Assembly: GCA_035576005.1 (NCBI GenBank)
Contig: DATLXH010000143.1
Location: 1-56,133 of the forward strand
Direction: 5' to 3'
Origin: DATLXH01 sp035576005
Lineage (GTDB): Bacteria > Acidobacteriota > Thermoanaerobaculia > Gp7-AA8
Length of the DNA: 56,133 nt
Part shown: in pieces, positions 7,955-17,277 of the stretch
Layout: the number at the start of each line of letters is the position of its first letter
Numbering within the stretch: position 1 is the stretch's first letter
Program-made: the position numbers and the translations under genes
The notes under the pieces: generated by a model
What the model was told of the DNA's origin: nothing
What the model saw: the letters and a program-made list of their open reading frames with translations, nothing else
The model's database searches: none

Positions 7955-10417
7955 CTACTTCAGCGACGTGGCGATGAAAAGGTCGGAGAGGAACCTCCGA
8001 AAGCCGTATGCGTAGGTCTGTCCGTCCGGAGTGATGTGCACGGGCATCACGTCGAGAATCCCGGCCGGATCGCTGGGGCGAATGGCCACCCACTCGCTCC
8101 TCTCGCCGCTTGTGACGTCGACTCGCATGATGCGCACCGCGCTGTGGGAACGCTCCAGCACGAACACGGCCCGGTTATCCTCGGTCCATTCAATGGGGAT
8201 GTCCCCTGGCCTGGAGCCTGGCAACGGGCGGCTCTCCTCTCCCGCCAGCGACAGCAGCAGGACCTTCTGGTCGACGCCGGCCACAATCGTTGTCCCATCG
8301 TGAGACAGCGCGAAGGAACCGCTCAGCGCTGCAGTGGTGAGAGGTTTCACCTTCCCATCGCCGTCGATCACCAGCTCGAAGAGTTGCTTTGGCGAATCGG
8401 CGAAGTTCCCCAGAATCAGAAGACGACCCTCGTCGGGATAGAACTGAAGGGAGGTAATCTCGGCCAGATCACAGGAAACGAAGCGACTGTCACCCGCGCC
8501 AACGGGAACAAGCTGCAGCTGCTGCGGATTGCCGGTCACGATGGCCAGCCACTGTCCGTCACGCGAGATCGGATTCCCTCGCGCCCTTCCCTCGGCCAGC
8601 CTGATGGCCGGGGCGCCATCGGTGTAACGAAGGAATACCGTATTCACTCCCTGAACGGCGGAAGCCTGCTCTTCGAAAACAATGAAGCTGCCGTCGTGAC
8701 TGAGTCCCGAAAGGCGTGACCAGTCGAACCAGGTGAGGTTCCGTTCCTGCGTTTCGCCGAGCCGTCCCACCACTGCCTCGCGGCGTGCCGCTTCCGTGGC
8801 CAGCAGCACCCGGCCGTCGGGGGCGATGTCGTGCAGCGTTAGCCGTCCCGGAGCTGGCAGGACAGCACGCAGTTTGCCCGTGAGATCGAGGCTCATCAGG
8901 TCGCGGCCTCGCGCGGTCAGTTCTCCTGCGAACCAGACCTCCTGTCCGTCCGGTGTCCAGGAAAGACCGGAGCTGCTGAAGAAATAATCGCCCCGAACGC
9001 GCTCCTTCCCCTCGCGGTCGATCACTACGACGAGACCCGCGTCATCGCCCCAGACCGGATGAAGCATGAAGGCAATGAGCTGTTCATCTGGAGCGAACCG
9101 GGCCCGACTGATCCACTGGGCGGTCTTGTAAATGACATGCCCGATCGGAGACTCGATGCGATACCACCCGTCGACGCGACGGACGATTAGAAAGTTCTTT
9201 CCGTCGGCCGTCCACTGAGCCTCCTGGATATCTTCACAGACGCGACGCGGGGCCCCTCCCCCGAGGGGAACGCGCGCCAGCGTGCCCGTCGTGGCGAAGC
9301 CGACGCCGATGTAGCGGCGTCCGAGCGAGATGGCCATCTCGCCGGACGTCGACACCGACAACACGTCAGCTGAGGGCAGGCCGAGTGGACGCGATTCGGG
9401 ACCTGTCTGAAACGAAGAGAAGATCTCGAGCTCATGGTCTTCCCAGGCGGCACCGTAGACCACCGAGCCGTCCGGCGCAAAGCGCGCGCTCATGATGAAT
9501 CCTCGACGGAAGCTTATGCGCCGGTAGGAAGGGAGATTGTGCTCCTGCGCCTGCGCCACCGATTCGACAGCGCGGCGTTCGCTGCTGCCTCTGAGGGTCT
9601 CGAGCGCGAAGCCGAAGTCCTTTGCTCCCTGAAATCGGTCGTCGGGGTTCTTTTCGAGGGCGTGATGAATGATGAGCCCTACGCTCGAATGCAGGCTGGC
9701 ACGCTCGGGAGGGTCGTCGTGCAGAATCGCGTTCATGGTCTCGATCGAGGAGTCGCGGCGGAACGGCTGCTCGCCGCTGATCATTTCGTAGAGGATGACC
9801 CCGAGCGAGAAGATGTCAGATCGATGATCGACCGGATGGGCACGCACCTGTTCGGGAGACATGTAGCCTGCTGTCCCCATGACCATCCCAGGGCTGGTGA
9901 GGCCGCGCTGTTGCGTGTCGGAGTCGTCGAGACCGGACTCCATATCGCGCAGCTTTGCCAGACCGAAGTCCAGAATCTTGATGCGCCCGTCGCGCAGCAC
10001 GAAGATGTTCTCCGGCTTGAGGTCGCGATGGACGATGCCTTTGGCGTGTGCAGCGGCAAGTCCTCTTGCCAGCTGCACTCCATACTCAATCACTTTTTTG
10101 AGAGGCATGATCGCGTTCAACTGATCGCGTAGCGTCATGCCCTCGAGCAGTTCCGTCACAATGAACGGAGTTCCTTCGTGCGTGCCCGCTTCGAAGACGA
10201 TGGTGATGTTGGGATGATTGAGTCGCCCGGAGGCCAGCGCTTCCTGTTCGAAGCGAAGGATCCGGTCGGGACTGCCGGCCAGTTCACGCGGAAGAACTTT
10301 CAGGGCGACGTCGCGGCGGATCTGCAAGTCGTGCGCGCGGTATACCTCGCCCATCCCTCCCGCACCGATCTGCGCGACGATCTCATAGTGTCCAATACGG
10401 GAACCGGTCAAGAGCAT
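7955..10417 (-). CDS. Soluble-type Ser/Thr kinase with PD40 propeller
   Basis: 820 residues. Kinase motifs are complete: GAGGMGEVYRA, VALKVLP, HRDLKPEN, DFGLAK, GYMSPEQ. Unlike the kinases at 407 and 5141, no hydrophobic transmembrane segment lies between the kinase (ending near ALETLRGSS) and the propeller (beginning about RISFRRGFIMSARFAPDG), so the propeller is predicted to be cytoplasmic. The open frame continues upstream to 10615, but that extension includes an Arg-Ser run encoded by a hexanucleotide tandem repeat and other intergenic repeats. The ATG at 10417 begins MLLTGSRIGHYEI, the family's usual start. The gene is convergent with the second kinase gene. Confidence 0.92.
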   Translation of the reverse strand: MLLTGSRIGHYEIVAQIGAGGMGEVYRAHDLQIRRDVALKVLPRELAGSPDRILRFEQEALASGRLNHPNITIVFEAGTHEGTPFIVTELLEGMTLRDQLNAIMPLKKVIEYGVQLARGLAAAHAKGIVHRDLKPENIFVLRDGRIKILDFGLAKLRDMESGLDDSDTQQRGLTSPGMVMGTAGYMSPEQVRAHPVDHRSDIFSLGVILYEMISGEQPFRRDSSIETMNAILHDDPPERASLHSSVGLIIHHALEKNPDDRFQGAKDFGFALETLRGSSERRAVESVAQAQEHNLPSYRRISFRRGFIMSARFAPDGSVVYGAAWEDHELEIFSSFQTGPESRPLGLPSADVLSVSTSGEMAISLGRRYIGVGFATTGTLARVPLGGGAPRRVCEDIQEAQWTADGKNFLIVRRVDGWYRIESPIGHVIYKTAQWISRARFAPDEQLIAFMLHPVWGDDAGLVVVIDREGKERVRGDYFFSSSGLSWTPDGQEVWFAGELTARGRDLMSLDLTGKLRAVLPAPGRLTLHDIAPDGRVLLATEAARREAVVGRLGETQERNLTWFDWSRLSGLSHDGSFIVFEEQASAVQGVNTVFLRYTDGAPAIRLAEGRARGNPISRDGQWLAIVTGNPQQLQLVPVGAGDSRFVSCDLAEITSLQFYPDEGRLLILGNFADSPKQLFELVIDGDGKVKPLTTAALSGSFALSHDGTTIVAGVDQKVLLLSLAGEESRPLPGSRPGDIPIEWTEDNRAVFVLERSHSAVRIMRVDVTSGERSEWVAIRPSDPAGILDVMPVHITPDGQTYAYGFRRFLSDLFIATSLK

Positions 10418-10512
10418 GCGGGATTGTCGCACGTCGCCGGGCGGGGCGTGCGGGCGACTATGAGGGGCAGTGTCCGCATCGGGGGCCGCCAGGTACCGAC
10501 TGACGATGGAGA

Positions 10513-10547
10513 GTGAGCGTGAGCGTGAGCGTGAGCGTGAGCGTGAG
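10513..10547. repeat. GTGAGC hexanucleotide tandem repeat
   Basis: About 5.8 tandem copies of GTGAGC immediately upstream of the minus-strand kinase start. Translation across it gives an RSRSRS run, a sign that the longer kinase frame is spurious. Confidence 0.85.
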
Positions 10548-10563
10548 GCGCGCGAGAACGGCG

Positions 10564-10680
10564 ATGTAGGACAGACACTCCTGTCTGTCACGAATGGGCG
10601 ATGTAGGACAGACACTCCTGTCTGTCATGAATGATAGAAACAGTTGTGTCGCGTGACAGACAAGAGTGTCTGTCCTACAT
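10564..10680. repeat. Cluster of three TGTAGGACAGACACTC repeats
   Basis: Two direct copies (10564-10591 and 10601-10627) and one inverted copy (10654-10680) of a 27-base repeat whose own ends are complementary (ACAGACACTCCTGTCTGT). Related copies lie at 21980-22038 and 51031-51058. The inverted pair could form a long hairpin upstream of the kinase gene. Confidence 0.8.
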
Positions 10681-10829
10681 TTTGGAACAGTCGTCCGTAC
10701 TTTTCGACCACCTTCCGTAGGAATGAATTCGACAATCAGAACAACAAGACGCTGGGCAGTTCGTCAGCAAGGCGCCATCGAATCCTGCGCTGCGAAATCG
10801 AAGTAATGCAACACATTCAGTAATGAAAA

Positions 10830-10854
10830 GGGCCGGAGAAATCCGGCCCTTTTT
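10830..10854. terminator. Rho-independent terminator
   Basis: Perfect 8-bp stem GGGCCGGA / TCCGGCCC with a GAAA loop and TTTTT on the plus strand; AAAAG on the other side means it can also work in reverse. No confident gene runs into it from either side. The nearest candidates are an unannotated transcript from about 10690-10830 (plus) or the small cysteine-rich open frame at 10942-11100 (minus). Confidence 0.8.
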
Positions 10855-10941
10855 CGTTTTCGGCGTGTATAGCACTCGATCCGAGAAGTTTCGGGACGCG
10901 GTTCATCGGGAACCGGATCTGGTGAAAACCTCACAATTTTC

Positions 10942-11100
10942 TCAAGAGCAGCCTTGGCAACGACACTTACAATCGATGGCAGGATCAGCGCTGAACTGGT
11001 AATACGCTGCTCGCTCGCCGCCCGCTAAGCCTGAAGCTCCGATGCAGTTGAACGTCAAAAGTAACGTGACCTGGATCAACACTATGAATCGAAACGCCAT
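10942..11100 (-). CDS. Candidate small secreted Cys-rich peptide (doubtful)
   Basis: 52 residues from ATG at 11100: a long hydrophobic stretch (FIVLIQVTLLLTFNCIGASG) resembling a signal peptide, then a short mature part ending CKCRCQGCS with four closely spaced cysteines. The strong hairpin terminator at 10830-10854 lies about 90 bases downstream on the same strand. Against it: the start overlaps face to face with the start region of the BNR protein gene, codon bias is weak and no ribosome-binding site is clear. Could be chance. Confidence 0.25.
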   Translation of the reverse strand: MAFRFIVLIQVTLLLTFNCIGASGLAGGERAAYYQFSADPAIDCKCRCQGCS

Positions 11101-13024
11101 GAGTCGCCCAATCGTTGCCCTCTTACTTTTCCTCACATCACCGTTTGCCTCACCCCTTATCGCGGGACCAAACTCGTGGACTTCGAGTGGCCCTCAGGGC
11201 GGGAGCACCGCTGCAATCGCCATCGATCCACAGTCGCCATCCACCCTCTATGCAGGCTCGCCGTATGGCGTGCTCAAGTCGACTGATGGCGCCGTCACCT
11301 GGGCCTTTTCTTTTTTCCGGCGACCTGGGCGGATCTGGTCGATTGCAGTGAATCCGCTGTCGCCGAACGAGGTGGCGGCCGCAGGCGACTCGATTCTCAT
11401 CACCTCCCGCGATTACGGTCAGTCATGGATGACCATTGACCTGACTCAAGGGGCCGATGTTGTCGCGTTCGGTGCTGACGGAACGCTTTACGCCTCGTAC
11501 AGATCTCCACTGCAGAAGAGCCGGGACCTCGGAGCGAGCTGGAGCCCTGCCAGCGGAGGCCTTCCTGCGATCGCCACGGTTCGCGAGCTCGCAGGTGACC
11601 CCTCGTCAGCAGGAACTCTTTTCGCGACTGCAGGGGGCAAAATCTTCAAGTCTCTCAACGGTGGCAATCAATGGACGACCACGGCGCCGGCCGGAGTCGG
11701 GGATCCGGTAGCACTCGCAATTCTCCCGTCGGGAGCACTTCTGGCAGGTGGCTTAAAAGGCATCTCGAAAAGCACGAATGGCGGAAGCTCCTGGATCAAC
11801 CTCAACAACGGGCTGCCCACGAGACTTACCCGTGACGGCTCCGATTTCGTGACCGACATCGCGATCGATTCTGAGGACCCGCAGCTGCTGTATGCATCAC
11901 TCCTGTACAGCGGTATCTATAGCTCGATGGACGGGGGATCAAGCTGGCAGGCCTCAGGGGAGCCGACCTCCTCGTCAACCCCGGCAGCGGTCGTCGCGCG
12001 AGCGGGGCTGGCGTATGCCGCCTCCCAGAGTCGTGGAATTCTCCGCACTCAAGACCGCGGAGCCACGTGGCTGCTCTCAAACCGCGGGTATTCGACTCAG
12101 GAAGTGCGGTTCGTGAAGCCGATGCCTGACGATCTGATGATGTTGTTCGCTGGCACGTTTGACAACGGTCTTTTCGTCACGGCCGATCGCGGTCAAACGT
12201 GGCGCGCCGTCCTCGGTCTGCCTGTCACGGTCATGATGTCGATGGCTGTGGCGCCGAGCGATCCTTCCACCATTTACCTCGGCACCGGTGGAGCAGGCCT
12301 CTGGAAGAGCAGCGACCGAGGCACAACGTGGTCTCAGGCCGCGACGGCGATTGGTCCTTCCGGAACGATCACCTTCATTGATGTCGATCCCGTCAATTCT
12401 TCGATTGTCTACGCAGCGCTTCGCGGCGCCGGGGTTTACAAGTCGATCGATGGCGGGCGCAGCTGGGCGAACATTGGAGGCAGTCTCAGAGACGTTGATT
12501 TTGTGGATCAGCTTTCGATCGACCCGAACGATCCGATGACTCTATACGTTCCGTTAGCAGCAGGGACGGTCGTGAGCCGGGATGGAGGAATGACCTGGAC
12601 AACAATCAACGGAATTGGAGCCTCGCGGATCATCGCATCGGGCTCTCCAGGGTTGGTCATCGCCAGTCATTCCAGGGCCATCTTCAAAAGTACTGACGGT
12701 GGGGTCAGCTGGACCCGGATCATGAATGGACTTCCTGTACTGCGCCCGGCCGATGCCATTCAGTACGTGCGACGCGACCTCCTTTCCGGTGCTCTCTACG
12801 CGTACGTCCAGAAGATCGACGTCGCGCCGAACGCTTTCGTACTGTACCGAAGTGTCGACGATGGCAGCTCATGGAGCGAGGTCCCGGGACCGCCAATTCC
12901 GCTCACCATCTATTCGGTAGCAGTGCAGGGATCGACTCTATACGTCGGCAGCCATCTCGGGATCTACGAGCGCACCTTTGTTACGTCAGCATCTGTGCCA
13001 CGTCGTCGCAGCGTGCGACGTTAG
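11084..13024 (+). CDS. Secreted BNR/VPS10-like repeat propeller protein
   Basis: About 646 residues. Signal peptide around VALLLFLTSPFASPLIAG, then many repeats of the form IDPQSPSTLYAGSPYGVLKSTDGAVTW (written here as consensus DP..P.TLYAG....GV.KS.DGG.SW), the BNR/photosystem-stability-type blade. They fill the protein to the C-terminus, which ends in a basic SVPRRRSVRR tail. A basic RRRxVRR-like tail also ends the next gene's product, so it may be a shared sorting or processing tail. The open frame begins at 11042; ATGs at 11084 or 11099 give a more normal signal peptide. Function unknown; such propellers bind glycans or proteins outside the cell. Confidence 0.82.
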   Translation: MNRNAMSRPIVALLLFLTSPFASPLIAGPNSWTSSGPQGGSTAAIAIDPQSPSTLYAGSPYGVLKSTDGAVTWAFSFFRRPGRIWSIAVNPLSPNEVAAAGDSILITSRDYGQSWMTIDLTQGADVVAFGADGTLYASYRSPLQKSRDLGASWSPASGGLPAIATVRELAGDPSSAGTLFATAGGKIFKSLNGGNQWTTTAPAGVGDPVALAILPSGALLAGGLKGISKSTNGGSSWINLNNGLPTRLTRDGSDFVTDIAIDSEDPQLLYASLLYSGIYSSMDGGSSWQASGEPTSSSTPAAVVARAGLAYAASQSRGILRTQDRGATWLLSNRGYSTQEVRFVKPMPDDLMMLFAGTFDNGLFVTADRGQTWRAVLGLPVTVMMSMAVAPSDPSTIYLGTGGAGLWKSSDRGTTWSQAATAIGPSGTITFIDVDPVNSSIVYAALRGAGVYKSIDGGRSWANIGGSLRDVDFVDQLSIDPNDPMTLYVPLAAGTVVSRDGGMTWTTINGIGASRIIASGSPGLVIASHSRAIFKSTDGGVSWTRIMNGLPVLRPADAIQYVRRDLLSGALYAYVQKIDVAPNAFVLYRSVDDGSSWSEVPGPPIPLTIYSVAVQGSTLYVGSHLGIYERTFVTSASVPRRRSVRR

Positions 13025-13211
13025 ACAATTTTCGGGTCAACACGGGTTTAGTCACGAACCTCCGTCCAAGCTCGGGACGACACGTGCTTCGCGGGCCCAC
13101 CCCATCCGTGGCACCCATCTCGGAGGCAGGCACTCGGTCCGTTCCGGCCCGGGGGCCCTTGCAGGATGAGCCAGCCGTCCCGTATAGGTTATGCTGATTT
13201 CGAGGTGCTTC

Positions 13212-14570
13212 ATGTCCAGCACATTCAGCAAGACGATCTCCTTCTCACTGGTAACCCTGCTCGTCTTCGCGACGATTGGTACAGGTCCCGGCTTTGCGGC
13301 AGATCTTCATTCACGACTCGATGACACAGCGATCGCAGAAGACGTAGCGCTCAACCCGTTCCGATCCTCTGTGAGTCCACGCTTCGAGAGGGTCGAATCG
13401 AGAAATCCGTTCGAAGCTGCGGCGCTGTCGTGGACAACGGGCATGAGTGACGTGACGGTGCGCATGCGTGCCTCGGTCGACGGCGTCGCATGGACCGAGT
13501 GGAAAGTTGCGAACATCGATAGTGACCTCACAGACGTGACCGAGGGAAGATTCTTCACGTCGATCGTGCACTTTGGCGGAGCGCTTCGTCATGTCGAATA
13601 CGAGCTCTCCAGTACAGCGGCTGGAGTCCCGATCAACGCCCTGAGCCTGACGACGTTTGCTCCCCCACCGAGTCGTTCAACCGCGCGACTCAGGTCGAAC
13701 AGCCTGCGCCTCGGCGAGGTGGAGGTACGGTCTCGCATCGACTGGAATTGTCCGGATGGGAGCTCGTCGAGGTGGACGCCGACCTATACGAAAGTCACGC
13801 ATGAAGTCGTGCATCACACCGCGGGCGCCAACAACGTCCCTGACTGGGAGGCGGAGGTCCGTAACATCTGGTACTTTCATACCGTGACGCGAGCGTGGGG
13901 CGATGTGGGCTACAACTACCTCATCGATCCGAACGGGGTGATCTACGAAGGGAGGGCTGGCGGAGACGGAGCCCTCGGCGCGCACTTTTCGTGTAGAAAC
14001 ACGAACACGACGGGAGTGTCACTACTGGGGACGTTCACCGGCGTTCCGCCGACGGCCGCTGCGCTGGAGAGCCTCAAAAGGCTTTTGAGAGAGCTCTCCG
14101 CAAGGTACGGAGTCGTGCCCGGGACGATCGTCCGACACACACCGACAGGACTCGACCTTCCGACGATCCTTACCCACCGCGACGGAAATCCCTCACCTGC
14201 TGTCTGCACCACAACCACGTGTCCGGGCGACGCGCTTTACGCTCTCATGCCCTCGATCCGTGAGAGCGCTGCAGCATGCGTGTCCCCGTCGATCGCGGTT
14301 CAGCCATCTTCTCAGAGCATTGTTCCGGGAAGCTCCGCCTCTCTACAGATCGCTGCAGCGGGAACGTCCCCGATGACTTTTCAATGGTATGTCGGAAGTC
14401 GGGGCCACACGGGCGAGCCGGTGACAGGGGCCAATGTGGCGTCCATGTCGGTCTCACCCGCAGCGACTACGACTTACTGGGTACGCATCACCAATGCATG
14501 CGGAACAGTCGACAGCCTCGAGAGTCAGGTGAGTGTAGGTCGCGGGAACCGCCGGCGTACGGTTCGGTAG
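13212..14570 (+). CDS. Secreted PGRP/N-acetylmuramoyl-L-alanine amidase with Ig-like domain
   Basis: 452 residues from ATG 13212, which has GAGGTG five bases upstream (the frame opens at 13191). Signal peptide, an N-terminal beta-rich region (about 40-170), then a peptidoglycan-recognition/amidase_2 domain: HEVVHHTAG carries the first zinc histidine, WGDVGYNYLIDPNGVIYEGR is the conserved core, ILTHRDGNP the second histidine, and CPGDALYALMP the cysteine/zinc end. The catalytic ligands appear complete, suggesting a periplasmic or secreted peptidoglycan amidase. An Ig-like domain (about 365-445, QPSSQSIVPGSSASLQI) and a basic NRRRTVR tail follow, resembling the tail of the upstream BNR protein. 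Confidence 0.88.
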   Translation: MSSTFSKTISFSLVTLLVFATIGTGPGFAADLHSRLDDTAIAEDVALNPFRSSVSPRFERVESRNPFEAAALSWTTGMSDVTVRMRASVDGVAWTEWKVANIDSDLTDVTEGRFFTSIVHFGGALRHVEYELSSTAAGVPINALSLTTFAPPPSRSTARLRSNSLRLGEVEVRSRIDWNCPDGSSSRWTPTYTKVTHEVVHHTAGANNVPDWEAEVRNIWYFHTVTRAWGDVGYNYLIDPNGVIYEGRAGGDGALGAHFSCRNTNTTGVSLLGTFTGVPPTAAALESLKRLLRELSARYGVVPGTIVRHTPTGLDLPTILTHRDGNPSPAVCTTTTCPGDALYALMPSIRESAAACVSPSIAVQPSSQSIVPGSSASLQIAAAGTSPMTFQWYVGSRGHTGEPVTGANVASMSVSPAATTTYWVRITNACGTVDSLESQVSVGRGNRRRTVR

Positions 14571-14643
14571 TGTTTCATTCAGAAGGCTTTTTCCACATCA
14601 CCGGCTCGTTTTCGTTCATTCCCGGCTAGCGGTAGCGTTCCCG

Positions 14644-15126
14644 TCAGTTTCGTCTGACTGAAACCGTGGTCGTCTGTCTGACCGCATTACCGAGATCGTC
14701 CATCCCTTCGGCGCGGATGTCAGCTTCGACAGTGCTGCTGAACACGGCATCAATGGCCTCGTCACGAGGATTGAAGCTGTATCGAACCGTGGACGAAGCT
14801 GGAATCAGCGGTGAGTAATTGCGCTCGCGAAGGTATGCCACGTCGTACTTCCGCGTGAAGACCGGAATGCCGAGTGCTTTGAGCTCGAGGATGATCGAGC
14901 TCAGGGTGACGGAACGACCACCCATCTCAGTGAGTGCCAGCTCGAATGGAAAGTCGTAGGTTCTGGAGGTCCCGGGGACTTTCTGCGCGAGGATCGGGCT
15001 CGGCGTCACCACCACTCGGAGCGATCCGCGGCCGGGATCGGTAGGAGTATCGCTCCCACCCGAGCAACCCGCAAGCGTCAACGCGAGCGCAGAAAGAACG
15101 AGAAATCGCAGCCCGGCGCTTTTCAT
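14644..15126 (-). CDS. Small lipoprotein of unknown function
   Basis: 160 residues from ATG 15126. Signal peptide with lipobox LAGC (Cys about 20) followed by a flexible SGGSDTPTD linker, so predicted lipid-anchored. The rest is beta-rich (RVVVTPSPILAQKVP, VTLSSIILELKALG, STVRYSFNPRDE), like a small Ig-type domain. The frame opens further upstream at 15414, but that part lacks a signal peptide. It faces convergently towards the amidase gene. Family not recognised. Confidence 0.72.
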   Translation of the reverse strand: MKSAGLRFLVLSALALTLAGCSGGSDTPTDPGRGSLRVVVTPSPILAQKVPGTSRTYDFPFELALTEMGGRSVTLSSIILELKALGIPVFTRKYDVAYLRERNYSPLIPASSTVRYSFNPRDEAIDAVFSSTVEADIRAEGMDDLGNAVRQTTTVSVRRN

Positions 15127-15399
15127 TCTGTCTCGAACGACGGAGCCTGGTTTCCCATTCCAGTCGGGGGACTTCTCGGGTGCCGGGAAGGGTGCCAAGA
15201 ATCGTCGAGCCGCGGCCCGTGAATGGAGCGGAATCGCAACAGGCGGCCGTCCGTTGTCCTCGGACGCAGGTAATATGGACGCACGTTCAGACTCGGGACT
15301 TCGTCCGTCCAGTTCAGGTTCGTTTTTTCTCGCCGTCGATCGCGGTTCTTGTAAACGCCAATGCCAGCAGCCGAGTCCAACGTAAAGCGAGGACGACGT

Positions 15400-17268
15400 A
15401 TGAGACCGCAACATCGAGTTTGGTTGCTAATCGCGGTACCGCTCCTGTCGCTTGGGGCAGGGCCTAAAGAGACGTGTCCGCTGGGCGGCTCGTCAATGGC
15501 ATCGCCGGACGAGCGGCGGGCCGGTATCTATCGAGCGGCTTCGGCCAACGCGGAGCTCGTGGCAAATGCGACCGCTTCCCGACGGCGAGGCGCGGCGGCT
15601 CCAGTCGGCCCGCTCGCGCCACAGATCCCGCAGGTCAACTTCATCGACACGCACATCTTTGCGAAGATGTCGCGGGATCGCGTCATTCCGACGTCGCTTG
15701 CCTCGGATGAACAGTTCCTTCGCCGCGTCACTCTCGATCTTACCGGCGTGATCCCCGACAGCGCGACGGTTACCGCGTTCGTCGCGGACAAGGCAGTCAA
15801 TAAGCGCACAAAGAAGATCGATGAGCTACTCGCATCCGACGCCTTCGGTGACCGCTGGACCATGTGGCTCGGCGATCTCGTGCAGAACGTCAGCGCTGCC
15901 ACGAACGTGCGTCTCTACTACCAGGGACGCAACGCGTACTACATGTTTCTAAAAGATGCCATCCGCAATGGGAAACCATACGATCAGATCGTCCGCGAGC
16001 TGATCGCGGGAAAAGGCGATAGCTGGGCTACCGGCGCTCCGAACTACGCTGCCCGCCAGCTCCAGAACAACGGACCTGTGCAGGACACCTACGACAATCT
16101 GGCTGCGCACTCCGGCGAGAAGTTCCTGGCCATGCCTATCAACTGCCTTTCCTGCCATGACGGCTTCCGGCATCTGGAGCAGGTCAATAGTGGCCTGGCA
16201 TCGAGGAAACGGAGGGAGTTCTGGGCGATGGCCGCGTTTTTCGCAAAAACGCAGATTCGCATTATCCGCAACGTGGATCCGAACAATCCCAACATCCGGA
16301 AATACGACGTCGTTGATAACCCGACCGGAAACTATCGTCTCAACACCACTGCCGGGAACAAGTCCCCACGGGCGCCGATGGCCGGGCAGTCCGACGTCGT
16401 GAGCGCTGCCTACATGTTCAACGGGGAAGCTCCCAGAGCAGGGGAGCTTTCTCGCGATGCCTACGGACGGATCCTCACCGCCGATCGTCAGTTCGCACGC
16501 GCGAGCGTGAACTATCTATGGAAAGAGATGTTCGGACTGGGGATCGTCGAGCCGCTCAATGCGTTCGACCTCGCACGACTCGTTCCGAGCACCTTACCGG
16601 CTGGATCGACGGTTCAGCCGACGCACCCGGAACTGCTCGAAGAGCTGGCGACGTCATTTATTTCCGAGGGGTACAACCTCAAATCCATTCTCAGGACGAT
16701 GGCGAACTCGAGCAGCTATCAGCTTTCGGCTCAGTACACCTCGGGAACGTGGAATGAGGCCTGGGTGCCCTACTTCGCCCGGCGCTATCCGAAGCGACTG
16801 CAGGCCGAAGCGGTGCTTGATAGCGTCGTAAAAGCGACAGGAGTCGGGATCACCATGCCCGTTCTGGGTCTCGGCAACGTGACAAAGGCGATGGCGCTGC
16901 CCGATTCAGTCGAGCCCATTCGAAGGGCGGAAGGTTCCTTTCTCAATCAGTTCGGTCGCGGCGATCGCGACGACATCATGCGCACCTCCGACAGCTCGAT
17001 CTCGCAGGCGCTGTCGGTGATGAATGACTCCCTGGTCACGACGAGGGTACGTCAGACCACGCCTGGCTCCACCATGGCGAAGGTCCTCGCCTCCACGCAG
17101 GACCCCGGCTCGATCACTGACCAGCTCTATCTGGCGACCCTGTCGCGCAGTCCAACTGCAGCCGAGCGTCAGCAGGGTATCGACTTCCTTCGGAGCGGCA
17201 ACCTGACTCAGCGCTCCGAGGATTTGCAGTGGGTTCTTCTGAACTCTCTCGAGTTCCTGTTTTACTGA
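15400..17268 (+). CDS. DUF1549/DUF1553 domain protein (PSCyt2/PSD1 type)
   Basis: 622 residues from ATG 15400, with GAGG about eight bases upstream; the frame opens at 15361. Signal peptide (VWLLIAVPLLSLGAG), then the DUF1549 hallmark FLRRVTLDLTGVIPD and a C-terminal DUF1553 region (FARASVNYLWKEMFGLGIVEPLNAFD, LLEELATSFI). A CLSCH motif (about residue 256) is a CxxCH that could bind heme c or be a remnant of the cytochrome modules often fused to this family. The gene precedes a DUF1501 gene by 10 bases, the standard pairing known mainly from Planctomycetes and Acidobacteriota. Biochemical role unproven. Confidence 0.9.
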   Translation: MRPQHRVWLLIAVPLLSLGAGPKETCPLGGSSMASPDERRAGIYRAASANAELVANATASRRRGAAAPVGPLAPQIPQVNFIDTHIFAKMSRDRVIPTSLASDEQFLRRVTLDLTGVIPDSATVTAFVADKAVNKRTKKIDELLASDAFGDRWTMWLGDLVQNVSAATNVRLYYQGRNAYYMFLKDAIRNGKPYDQIVRELIAGKGDSWATGAPNYAARQLQNNGPVQDTYDNLAAHSGEKFLAMPINCLSCHDGFRHLEQVNSGLASRKRREFWAMAAFFAKTQIRIIRNVDPNNPNIRKYDVVDNPTGNYRLNTTAGNKSPRAPMAGQSDVVSAAYMFNGEAPRAGELSRDAYGRILTADRQFARASVNYLWKEMFGLGIVEPLNAFDLARLVPSTLPAGSTVQPTHPELLEELATSFISEGYNLKSILRTMANSSSYQLSAQYTSGTWNEAWVPYFARRYPKRLQAEAVLDSVVKATGVGITMPVLGLGNVTKAMALPDSVEPIRRAEGSFLNQFGRGDRDDIMRTSDSSISQALSVMNDSLVTTRVRQTTPGSTMAKVLASTQDPGSITDQLYLATLSRSPTAAERQQGIDFLRSGNLTQRSEDLQWVLLNSLEFLFY

Positions 17269-17277
17269 GGGGAAATC

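Noticed and set aside
10418..10615. N-terminal extension of the third kinase
   Set aside because: Encoded by tandem GTGAGC and dispersed repeats; the family start MLLTGSRIGHYEI is at 10417.
10564..10680. Possible CRISPR-like array
   Set aside because: Only three repeat units, one inverted, with unequal spacing and no cas genes; it is a dispersed palindromic repeat.
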